From Lacibacter luteus (GTDB lineage: Bacteria; Bacteroidota; Bacteroidia; Chitinophagales; Chitinophagaceae), in the NCBI RefSeq assembly GCF_004118265.1, contig NZ_SDHW01000003.1, positions 372,001 through 436,000 on the forward strand: a stretch of DNA of 64,000 bases, in the 5' to 3' direction. Below are positions 1 to 7,861 of the stretch, one piece after another (positions within the stretch are counted from its first letter, which is position 1; the number at the start of each line of letters is the position of its first letter). The notes under the pieces were generated by a model. That model was not told the DNA's origin, did not search any database, and saw nothing but the letters and a program-made list of their open reading frames with translations. The position numbers and the translations under genes are program-made.

Positions 1-2
1 TA

Positions 3-2270
3 CAAACCAATAACAAAAAAGCAGCTGCTTCAGCTTCTGTTCGTTTGAAAGGACAGAAGAAAGCAACCATTACTGATAACGAAGGAAGTTTTGTTTTTGA
101 ACAGGTTGAAGCAGGTATTTATAAACTCGAAATATCAGGTGTTGGCTACCAGCTCACGGAAAAAGAAGTAACTGTTGCGGGTGGTGAAACAACTGAAGTA
201 AACATTGAGGTAACAGAACTGCAAACACAATTAACAGAGATCATTGTTTCCGCAGGCCGTACTAAAGAAACCATCGACAAAGTACCGGCTTCAGTTTCAG
301 TAGTAGGCTATAAAACACTTCAACAGAATCTGACCATTACGAGCAATCCTGGCGATATCTTAGAAAACCGTGTTCCGGGTCTTGCTCCAAGTACTGGTCT
401 TAGCAGCAACTCGGGGCAAACACTGCGTGGCCGTAGTTTGTTGATAATGGTGGACGGAGTACCACAATCAACACCATTACGTAACGGAGCTATGGATCTT
501 CGTGCATTGGACCCTGCCGTTGTAGAACGTATTGAAGTAGTAAAAGGCGCTACGGCTATTTACGGTAATGGTGCTGCCGGTGGTTTGATCAATTATTTTA
601 CCCGTGCACCTAAAACAGGTAAACTTTTTAACAGCCAGACTTCTGTAGGTTCAACCGGTTCGCTGGTAAATAATTCCAATAGTATGGGTGGGCGCTTAAG
701 CCAGATGTTTTATGGTAATACAGGAAAACTGAGTTATGTACTGAGTGGTGTGTATGAACAGACAGGCGAATATAAAGATGCTGATGGCGATGTGTTACCT
801 CCTGTATATGGTTTGGGCGAAACTGATTCGTACAACGCTTTTGCAAAACTTGGTTATGAATTTTCGCCAAAGCATAAAGTGCAGGCCAGCTATAACTTTT
901 TCAGCAGCCGCCAAACAACCAATTATGTTACAGTAAACGGCGATTATAAAACCGGTAAAAAAACATCGGCCACCGAAGGCCAGTCCAAAGGTGTGCCACA
1001 AGGTGTAAGGGGAAATCATAACCTGGGCGTGCAATTCAGTGGAGAAACAGGTGTTGCCAATACACGCTACGATGCTGATGTGTATTATCAGAGCGTAGAT
1101 AATATCTTTTTCTTTTCCGAAGCATTTGTGGGCGGTGGTATCTCCCGCATTTTATCGAAGAAAACAGGTGCACGATTGGTGCTCAACACTCCGCTTACTT
1201 ATAACAACTTTGATGCAAACTTTACTTATGGTTTAGATGCACAACGTGATGTTACATCGCAACCACTGGTTGATGGTCGTGTGTGGGTACCTGAGATGGA
1301 TATGTTTAACCTTGCACCATTTGTTCAAACAAAACTTACCTTTTTTGATAAACTGGTATTGAAAGCTGGTGTGCGTTACGAAACAGTAAATATCGGTGTG
1401 GATGATTATGCAACATTACCAAGCCGAAATACAACAACAGGTGTTGTTACGCCAGCAATGGATGTAAAAGGCGGTACTTTAAAATATAAAGCACTGGTGG
1501 CAAACGCAGGCTTGCGTTATAATCTTTCCGATTATTTTTCTCCTTTCGTCAGCTTTTCACAAGGGTTCAGTGTATCGGATATTGGTTTGGTGCTTCGCTC
1601 TGCAAGAGTAAATGATATTGCAAAGATCAATACCGAAGCTGTAATTGTAAACAGTTACGAAACGGGTTTTACCAGCAAGATCAAAAACATTCGTTTTGAA
1701 GCAACCGGTTATATCAGCACTTCGAGCCTGGGCGCCAACAGTGTGTACAACAACGGTGCATTTGTTGTTGTGCGGGCTCCTGAATTCATCTATGGGTTTG
1801 AACTGGCAGCTGATGTACAGGTGTTGAAAAACCTGCAGGCAGGAGTTTCGTATAGTTATGTAGAAGGCAAACTGGATGCAAACAACGATGGCGATTACAA
1901 AGGGCAAACGGATGAATACCTGCCCGGTCAGCGTATTTCGCCTCCCAAAATTGCAGGGCATGTTGATTATGCAATTCTGCCCGGTAAGCTGAATGTGCTT
2001 GTACAATACACAGGCATTATGAGCCGTAACCGTTTTGCAAAGAACAGTGCAGGATCATACGATCCTTACAAAGCACCGGTAAAAGCATATAATCTGTTCA
2101 ACACATCTATCGGTTATAACTTCAATGCAAGTACATCGCTCAACCTGGGTGTAGAAAATATGTTCAACGAAAATTATTTCACGGCCCGTTCGCAATGGGG
2201 AGCTTTTAACGACAGCTACACCAAAGGAAAAGGTGCATCGTATCGTCTTACACTCAATGTGAAAATTTAA
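3..2270 (+). CDS. TonB-dependent siderophore receptor, 5' partial
   Basis: Outer-membrane beta-barrel receptor for TonB-driven uptake, most likely of a ferric siderophore. The reading frame is open to the left edge, so signal peptide and start lie outside the window; the TTG at 45 is only an internal codon. What remains begins in a carboxypeptidase-regulatory-like domain (about the first 75 residues), then a plug (IIVSAGRTKETIDKVPASVS, DGVPQSTPLR, VERIEVVKGATAIYGNGAAGG), then a barrel ending YRLTLNVKI. The C-terminal stretch QWGAFNDSYTKGKG recalls the ferric-aerobactin receptor class, but the substrate is a guess. A PepSY membrane protein follows 60 bases downstream, after a hairpin, which supports an iron role. 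Family call is firm, ligand is not. Confidence 0.9.
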   Translation, partial: QTNNKKAAASASVRLKGQKKATITDNEGSFVFEQVEAGIYKLEISGVGYQLTEKEVTVAGGETTEVNIEVTELQTQLTEIIVSAGRTKETIDKVPASVSVVGYKTLQQNLTITSNPGDILENRVPGLAPSTGLSSNSGQTLRGRSLLIMVDGVPQSTPLRNGAMDLRALDPAVVERIEVVKGATAIYGNGAAGGLINYFTRAPKTGKLFNSQTSVGSTGSLVNNSNSMGGRLSQMFYGNTGKLSYVLSGVYEQTGEYKDADGDVLPPVYGLGETDSYNAFAKLGYEFSPKHKVQASYNFFSSRQTTNYVTVNGDYKTGKKTSATEGQSKGVPQGVRGNHNLGVQFSGETGVANTRYDADVYYQSVDNIFFFSEAFVGGGISRILSKKTGARLVLNTPLTYNNFDANFTYGLDAQRDVTSQPLVDGRVWVPEMDMFNLAPFVQTKLTFFDKLVLKAGVRYETVNIGVDDYATLPSRNTTTGVVTPAMDVKGGTLKYKALVANAGLRYNLSDYFSPFVSFSQGFSVSDIGLVLRSARVNDIAKINTEAVIVNSYETGFTSKIKNIRFEATGYISTSSLGANSVYNNGAFVVVRAPEFIYGFELAADVQVLKNLQAGVSYSYVEGKLDANNDGDYKGQTDEYLPGQRISPPKIAGHVDYAILPGKLNVLVQYTGIMSRNRFAKNSAGSYDPYKAPVKAYNLFNTSIGYNFNASTSLNLGVENMFNENYFTARSQWGAFNDSYTKGKGASYRLTLNVKI

Positions 2271-2288
2271 TTTTGCAACACACTATAC

Positions 2289-2314
2289 AATAGTCCCGGC
2301 TTGCCGGGACTATT
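2289..2314 (+). terminator. Perfect 12-bp hairpin between receptor and PepSY gene
   Basis: Arms 2289-2300 and 2303-2314 are exact reverse complements (AATAGTCCCGGC / GCCGGGACTATT) with a 2-base gap, followed by GATTTTA. It may terminate or attenuate transcription after the receptor, lowering expression of the PepSY gene 17 bases on. The TTG at 2301 that opens the longest frame is in the loop, so it is unlikely to be a start. Confidence 0.7.
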
Positions 2315-2330
2315 GATTTTAAAACAGGGA

Positions 2331-3491
2331 ATGGTATTGAAAAAACTCATCGCACAAATTCACTTATGGTTGGGGCTGGTTGTTGGTCTCATCATTATTA
2401 TCATTGCATTAAGCGGTGCTATTTATTGTTTTGCTCCGGAGTTGCAGAACCTTACACAGTCTTACAGGAAAGTTGAAGCACAAAACACAGCCTTTCTTCC
2501 TCCGTCACACATCAAACAAATTGCTGAAAAGCAATTGCCCGGTAAACCGGCTAAACGTATTTATTACGGAAGCAAAGAGCAGTCGGTGCAAGTATTGTTT
2601 CGTGATAAAGAGAAGTACAGTTATTCAGTATTTATTGATCCTTACAATGGTCGTGTTTTGAAAGTACGCAACAATAAAAAAGATTTCTTTTCTGTTACAC
2701 TCGATCTGCACCGCACCTTGCTTATTCCGCACGGGCACGAAGTAGTACGTTGGAGTACGGTTGCGTTCTTTCTCATTATTGTAAGTGGAATTGTTATCTG
2801 GTGGCCACGTAACAAACGTGCAGCAAAGCAGGGATTTGTTCTTAAGTTAAATGCATCTCCCAAGCGTTTGAATTATGATCTGCACCGTGTGTTGGGTTTT
2901 TATGCAAGCTGGGCCATTCTTCTCACTGTGTTCACAGGACTTATCTGGACCTTTGACAGTTTTGCTGATCTTACTTACAAACTTACCGGCGCTAAACGTT
3001 CTGTTGTGCAAAAGAAACCACCGGTGAGCGATACCACTTTGCTGAGTAATGCAGATGCATTGAACACAGTATGGGCAAATGTGCATAAAGATCTTCATCA
3101 ACGTTATGCAGCTATGCTGTTTGTATTGCCTGATAAGAAGAGCGATCCGATATTACTGCGTGCAAATCCTGAAAATAGAACATTGTATAAAACCGATTTC
3201 CGTTATTTCGATCGTAACAGTGCAGTTGAAATAAGTGGGGCTTATGTATGGGGTAATTATGCTGATGCAAAAACAATGGCCGACCAGATCAAACGGATGA
3301 ACTATGATATTCATACCGGTGCAGCCTGGGGATTACCCGGACGTATTGCGCTGTTTTTTGCAGCGCTGATCGTTGCCAGTTTACCGGTTACCGGATTTTA
3401 TATCTGGTGGGGGAAAAAGAAGAAGAAGAAAACTACGGCAAAAAGATCAGTTCATCTTAAAAAGCAGGAATTGGAGCCTGTGTTAGTCTGA
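2331..3491 (+). CDS. PepSY-associated TM protein (putative ferrisiderophore reductase)
   Basis: Inner-membrane protein of the PepSY_TM family, 386 residues. Relatives (FoxB/PiuB/FpvG-like) act in reduction and release of iron from siderophores. Visible: N-terminal helix after IAQIHLWLGL (residues about 6-30), a PepSY-like periplasmic region, a second helix ending VIWWPRN, a third starting DLHRVLGFYASWAILL, and a last helix ending TGFYIWWGKKKKKK. The repeated HLW / DLHR histidines next to helices are typical of the family and could bind haem. ATG 2331 was chosen over the upstream TTG because the latter lies in a hairpin loop and adds residues not expected before the first helix. Follows a TonB receptor, as in the second unit at 3634-7588. 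Confidence 0.85.
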   Translation: MVLKKLIAQIHLWLGLVVGLIIIIIALSGAIYCFAPELQNLTQSYRKVEAQNTAFLPPSHIKQIAEKQLPGKPAKRIYYGSKEQSVQVLFRDKEKYSYSVFIDPYNGRVLKVRNNKKDFFSVTLDLHRTLLIPHGHEVVRWSTVAFFLIIVSGIVIWWPRNKRAAKQGFVLKLNASPKRLNYDLHRVLGFYASWAILLTVFTGLIWTFDSFADLTYKLTGAKRSVVQKKPPVSDTTLLSNADALNTVWANVHKDLHQRYAAMLFVLPDKKSDPILLRANPENRTLYKTDFRYFDRNSAVEISGAYVWGNYADAKTMADQIKRMNYDIHTGAAWGLPGRIALFFAALIVASLPVTGFYIWWGKKKKKKTTAKRSVHLKKQELEPVLV

Positions 3492-3522
3492 TAAACGAAC
3501 AACCGTTCTTACATAATCAGGA

Positions 3523-3549
3523 AAAGAGGCAGGGAAAACCTGCCTCTTT
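3523..3549 (+). terminator. Rho-independent terminator after PepSY gene 1
   Basis: 11-bp stem AAAGAGGCAGG (3523-3533) pairs with CCTGCCTCTTT (3539-3549) around a GAAAA loop. It lies 32 bases after the PepSY stop codon. The T content sits at the end of the right arm rather than in a separate tract. Confidence 0.75.
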
Positions 3550-3633
3550 CCGTATTGCGTAAACAGTTTTCCCGATTTTGAAACTATAAAAAACTGGTTC
3601 TGATGACATTTGCACCCGAATAAAATGTGAATT

Positions 3634-6093
3634 ATGAATCGGACCATTCTAACGCTTAGTCTCGCAATTATTAGTTTAACAGTATCAGCACAAAATAACC
3701 TTGAGGTTGGAAGCAGCTCTGCCAGAACTTCTTCTCATCCTACACCAGCCCCATTAGTAAAGGGTGTCGTACGCACGAAAGACGGTAAACCTGCAAGTGC
3801 AGTGAATATAGTTTTGAAAGAAACAAACAAGGGAACAATCACCAACGATGCAGGTGAATATTTCTTTTATGCTCTTCCTGAGGGCAGATATACGCTTGTT
3901 GTTTCTTTTACAGGATTAAAAACAGTAGAAGCAACAATTGAAGTGAAAAAAGGAGAATCTGCTGTACAGGATTTTGTATTGTCTGAAAATGAAACCGAAC
4001 TGCAAGAGATCGTTATCAATGCATCAAACAATGTAAATGAAAAAATAACTGCTGTTGGGAAAGTAAATATTAAACCAATGGATCTGCCACAGGCTGTAGC
4101 AATTATCGGCGAAGCAACGATCCGTAACCAACAGGCACTACGTTTAAGCGATATCATTAAAAACGTAAACGGTGTTTATTTGGGTACTACCCGTGGCAAT
4201 ACACAGGAAGCGTTTATGGCACGTGGTTATAGCTTTGGTAATAACAACCTCTTTAAAAATGGTTTCCGCATTAACAGCGGTGCAATGCCTGAGGTTAGCT
4301 CGCTTGAAAGTGTGGAAGTGTTGAAAGGAAGTGCAGCAATCCTTTACGGTAACGTAGCACCGGGTGGTATTGTAAACATGCGCAGCAAAAGACCAAAATT
4401 TACGTTTGGTGGTGAAGTAAGTATGCGTACCGGAAGTTTTGATTTGTACAAACCAGCTATTGATATTTACGGACCTCTTTCTAAGAAAGTAGCTTTCCGT
4501 TTAAACGGTACGATTGAATCAGCAAACAGTTTCAGAGAGTCTGTTTCTTCTAAACGTTACTATATCAACCCAACAATATTGTTCAACATCGGCGAAAAAA
4601 CATCGTTGTTGTTACAAGCCGATTACCTGAAACATGATTTTACGCCTGATTTTGGTATTGGTACAATCGGAACAACTTCATCTACGAATATTGGTAAAAC
4701 AATTGCAGATGTACCCCGTTCAAGATTTATGGGTACAAGCTGGCAATACACAAATACTGTCCAGTCAACAGTAGGAGCAGAACTTGAGCACCGCTTTAAC
4801 AGCGATTGGCAATTGACTGCTGGTGTATCAAAAGCATTTTATCAAAGAGATTATTTTGCTGTTGAAAGAATTCAAGCAGATCCGAATGGTAAATGGAAGC
4901 GTCCGCTTGGTAAATTCAATAACAAAGAAGATTACTATGCAGCACAAGCAAATATAAGCGGCGATTTTACTACCGGAAAACTAGGCCATAAATTGCTTAT
5001 TGGTGTTGATGCAGATCAATACTATACAACAAACCTTACTTCGGCTATTACAGGTGTTATTTATGATTCAATCAATATCCTGAATCCTGCAGCATACGTG
5101 CAAAGAACTGATATTCCCGTTGCTGTTTGGAACAAGCGTGATGAAATTCCTGTTACTAGGTTTGGTGCTTATGTACAGGATTTAATTACCATCACTAAGA
5201 AGTTGAAATTGCTTGCTGGTGTTCGTTGGTCGTACCAGATCACTGATCAAACAAAATCATACTATCCTTTGAATAAAGATTCAATGGCTTATAGTGGTAC
5301 AGTTCAGATCGCCAAAGCATTTTCTCCAAGATTTGGCTTGGTTTATCAGCCAACAGAAAAAATGTCTGTCTTTGCCAGCTATGCTAATTCATTTACACCA
5401 AATACAGGAACAGATATCTATGGCGGTGCTTTAAAACCATCCATCATCGATCAGTATGAAGTAGGTATTAAGAATGATTTCTTTGATAAGAAGTTGAGTG
5501 CAAATCTTACAGTTTATCAAATCATCAATAACAATCTTGCAATTATTGCACTGGAAGATAAGAACGGTAACCTCAATACCAATACAACAATCAAACAACT
5601 GGCAGGACAAACAACCAGCCGTGGTGTTGAAGTAGATATTCAAGGTCGTCCGTTTGAAGGATTGTTTGTAGTAGCTGGTTATAGCTATAACAATATGTAC
5701 TATAGCAAAACAAATAAGGGCAATGGAAGTTTTGTTGAAGGTCAACGTTTGGTAAACACCCCTCAGCATACAGCTAACGCTTCAGCTTTCTATACAATCA
5801 GTAAGGGAGCATTAAAGGATCTGAAGTTTGGCGCTGTGTTCAACTATGTTGGCGAACGTCAAACAGGTTGGAACAATACTTACCAGGCAAACGGAACAAT
5901 TTTAAACAGAATGTTCAGTGTGGGTGCTTTCAGTACAGTTGATGCAAGCATTGGTTATACTATTCAGAAGTTTTCCGTAATGGCGAAACTGGCTAATATT
6001 ACCAATACCTACAACTATTATGTGCATGAGAATTATAGTATTAACCCGATTGCTCCACGTAGTGTTGTGGCAACGGTTTCTTACAAATTCTAA
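3634..6093 (+). CDS. TonB-dependent siderophore receptor
   Basis: Second outer-membrane TonB receptor, complete at 819 residues. Signal peptide MNRTILTLSLAIISLTVSAQ with likely cleavage after the SAQ. A carboxypeptidase-regulatory-like domain spans about residues 40-125 (GVVRTKDGKPASAVNIVL), followed by a siderophore-type plug (MDLPQAVAIIGEATIRNQQA, ESVEVLKGSAAILYGNVAPGG) and a barrel ending in ATVSYKF with the terminal Phe usual for BAM substrates. The phrasing of the plug fits the ferrichrome/coprogen-type group. Paired with its own PepSY partner 100 bases downstream. The two receptors are clearly diverged, so they probably serve different chelates. No Fur box was recognised upstream. Confidence 0.93.
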   Translation: MNRTILTLSLAIISLTVSAQNNLEVGSSSARTSSHPTPAPLVKGVVRTKDGKPASAVNIVLKETNKGTITNDAGEYFFYALPEGRYTLVVSFTGLKTVEATIEVKKGESAVQDFVLSENETELQEIVINASNNVNEKITAVGKVNIKPMDLPQAVAIIGEATIRNQQALRLSDIIKNVNGVYLGTTRGNTQEAFMARGYSFGNNNLFKNGFRINSGAMPEVSSLESVEVLKGSAAILYGNVAPGGIVNMRSKRPKFTFGGEVSMRTGSFDLYKPAIDIYGPLSKKVAFRLNGTIESANSFRESVSSKRYYINPTILFNIGEKTSLLLQADYLKHDFTPDFGIGTIGTTSSTNIGKTIADVPRSRFMGTSWQYTNTVQSTVGAELEHRFNSDWQLTAGVSKAFYQRDYFAVERIQADPNGKWKRPLGKFNNKEDYYAAQANISGDFTTGKLGHKLLIGVDADQYYTTNLTSAITGVIYDSINILNPAAYVQRTDIPVAVWNKRDEIPVTRFGAYVQDLITITKKLKLLAGVRWSYQITDQTKSYYPLNKDSMAYSGTVQIAKAFSPRFGLVYQPTEKMSVFASYANSFTPNTGTDIYGGALKPSIIDQYEVGIKNDFFDKKLSANLTVYQIINNNLAIIALEDKNGNLNTNTTIKQLAGQTTSRGVEVDIQGRPFEGLFVVAGYSYNNMYYSKTNKGNGSFVEGQRLVNTPQHTANASAFYTISKGALKDLKFGAVFNYVGERQTGWNNTYQANGTILNRMFSVGAFSTVDASIGYTIQKFSVMAKLANITNTYNYYVHENYSINPIAPRSVVATVSYKF

Positions 6094-6119
6094 GCAGGAA
6101 AAATAAAAGAACATCGTCT

Positions 6120-6151
6120 AAAAGGGACACGTGAAAAGCGTGATCCCTTTT
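6120..6151 (+). terminator. Hairpin between receptor 2 and PepSY gene 2
   Basis: AAAAGGGACACG (6120-6131) pairs with CGTGATCCCTTTT (6139-6151), one bulged A, loop TGAAAAG, followed by TCTC. It occupies the same place as the hairpin at 2289-2314 in the first unit. The GTG at 6131 that opens the longest downstream frame is inside it. Confidence 0.7.
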
Positions 6152-6193
6152 TCTCATAAATCCCGAAACGTAAAAAAGCATAGAAATCAACAA

Positions 6194-7588
6194 ATGGCTA
6201 AACAGGAAATAAAAAAATCACGCTGGCAAAGAGTAAGAAAGTTGTTTAACGACATTCACTTGTGGTTAGGCCTGGCGAGTGGTTTGATCGTTATTGCAGT
6301 TTGTTTCAGCGGAACAGTGTATGTATTTAATACAGAACTTACTGAAAAGGCAGCACCGCATTTATACAAAGTACAACCCGTTGCAGGTAAAGAGCGCATT
6401 CCGGTTGATTCATTACTGGAGAAAGTAAAACAGGAAGGAGGCGGCGCCATTACAGGTGTTACCATTCCTGCAGAGTTAAACCGCACCTACCAATTCAATG
6501 TAAAGAAAGCAGGTGAAGAAGGACCGAGAGGCGGCACTACTTATTTTGTAAATCCATACACTGGCGAAATAACAGGTAACTCTAAAGAGAAGAACGGTAC
6601 CAAAGAATTTATGGGAACGATGTTCAGCCTGCATCGTTGGTTGTTGTTAGATAAAGTAAAGAAGCCCATCATTAAAGGTGTAGAAAACAGGAAGCTGGGC
6701 AGCATGATCACCGGTTGGGCAACCATCATTTTCACGTTGGGTTGTATAACAGGTTTGGTCATCTGGTTTCCACAAAAAGTAAAATACTGGAGACAAGGAT
6801 TGAAAATAAAATGGAATGCAGGATGGAAACGCATCAACCATGATCTGCATAATTCATTGGCATTTTATGCACTCATCTTTTTATTGCTGATGGGCTTAAC
6901 CGGTCCGCAATGGAGTTTTGAATGGTACAGGACAGGATTGCAAAAAACACTCGGCACTTACAAGCCTGCAGAAGGTGGAAAAGGTGAAGGCAGACCGGGT
7001 GAAGCTGGAAGAGAAAGAAGAGAAGGTGGTGAACGCAAAGAAGGAGAAGGAAGAAAAGAACAAGGTGGCGATGCAATGGCAGGTAAAGAAGTTCGTGGTG
7101 GAGAAAAAACAGATAGTGCAACTGCAAAGCATGAACATGCTGCTGATACTGCAGCGGCAGTTACAACATTAGCGATTGCTGATTATGTAAGAGAAGCTGA
7201 TAAGGTGTTGCCGTATAGTGGAAATTATGTGATCACACTTCCTGCTGATGCAAAAGCCAAGACCATGATCACAAAAACTAAGCTGGGCTTTTTTGCTCCG
7301 GCCGCAGGTGATCGTATTACAATGGATCCGAAAACAGCCAACATTGAAAAGCTGGATATTTTTAAGAAGAAACCATTTAATGAACGTGTAGCAGGATCGA
7401 TCAAAGCCATTCATGTTGGAAATGTGTACGGCACATTTACAAAAATTCTTTACTTCATTGCCTGTTTAATTGCCACAACATTGCCAATTACAGGTACAAT
7501 GATCTGGCTCAATAAAATGAAGAAGAAGACGAAGGGTAAAAAAGAAGAACCGGTAGTTGCACTAACCGGCGATGAAAAAGTAGCGTAA
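6194..7588 (+). CDS. PepSY-associated TM protein with charged linker
   Basis: Second PepSY_TM protein, 464 residues from ATG 6194. Same plan as the gene at 2331: LFNDIHLWLGLASGLIVIAV helix, a PepSY-like domain (about 65-135), a helix ending VIWFPQKVKYW, a helix after INHDLHNSLAFYALIF, and a final helix ITGTMIWLNKMKKKTKG. It is about 80 residues longer than its paralogue because of a low-complexity Gly/Glu/Arg/Lys stretch at about residues 255-305 (purine-rich DNA 6970-7120) in the periplasmic loop. The GTG at 6131 was rejected as start because it lies in the preceding hairpin. Probable role: reduction or release of iron from the chelate imported by the receptor at 3634. Confidence 0.85.
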   Translation: MAKQEIKKSRWQRVRKLFNDIHLWLGLASGLIVIAVCFSGTVYVFNTELTEKAAPHLYKVQPVAGKERIPVDSLLEKVKQEGGGAITGVTIPAELNRTYQFNVKKAGEEGPRGGTTYFVNPYTGEITGNSKEKNGTKEFMGTMFSLHRWLLLDKVKKPIIKGVENRKLGSMITGWATIIFTLGCITGLVIWFPQKVKYWRQGLKIKWNAGWKRINHDLHNSLAFYALIFLLLMGLTGPQWSFEWYRTGLQKTLGTYKPAEGGKGEGRPGEAGRERREGGERKEGEGRKEQGGDAMAGKEVRGGEKTDSATAKHEHAADTAAAVTTLAIADYVREADKVLPYSGNYVITLPADAKAKTMITKTKLGFFAPAAGDRITMDPKTANIEKLDIFKKKPFNERVAGSIKAIHVGNVYGTFTKILYFIACLIATTLPITGTMIWLNKMKKKTKGKKEEPVVALTGDEKVA

Positions 7589-7613
7589 TAGATTGATAGT
7601 CTTTACAAGACCG

Positions 7614-7656
7614 AACAGGGGTTGAGATTTATGTTCCATAAATTTCAGCCCCTGTT
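7614..7656 (+). terminator. Terminator after PepSY gene 2
   Basis: 18-bp stem with two G-T wobbles: AACAGGGGTTGAGATTTA (7614-7631) against TAAATTTCAGCCCCTGTT (7639-7656), loop TGTTCCA, followed by TGTTAT. It ends the second receptor/PepSY unit. The rest of the gap to 7792 shows nothing I recognise. Confidence 0.75.
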
Positions 7657-7773
7657 TGTTATATAAGGCTGAATCAATACATTTGTCGGCACAGGAACGG
7701 GATGTTGTTTATTTAAAAGCGCATCTGCGGTTGTATAGTTTAGCTGAAACTCTGATTACAAGTGTATATTTAA

Positions 7774-7800
7774 TTGTCGATTGCATAGGGCATACCTTTG
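7774..7800 (+). promoter_or_regulatory. Bacteroidota-type promoter for the PSCyt operon
   Basis: TACCTTTG at 7793-7800 matches the Bacteroidota -7 consensus TAnnTTTG exactly, with a TTG at 7774-7776 as a possible -33 element (16-base spacing, slightly short). It lies about 60 bases upstream of the lipoprotein start at 7862. Confidence 0.5.
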
Positions 7801-7861
7801 CAGTTGATGATGTTTGAAGTGTTTAAAAAGGATCATTGATCCCACAATTGCCGCTTGTAAC

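Noticed and set aside
3550-3633. Fur box or promoter ahead of receptor 2
   Set aside because: GACATTTG (3605-3612) is only a partial -7 match and no Fur-like palindrome was found.
6873-7138. Minus-strand Phe/Leu/His-rich frames
   Set aside because: Antisense of the purine-rich linker of the PepSY gene; low-complexity artefact.
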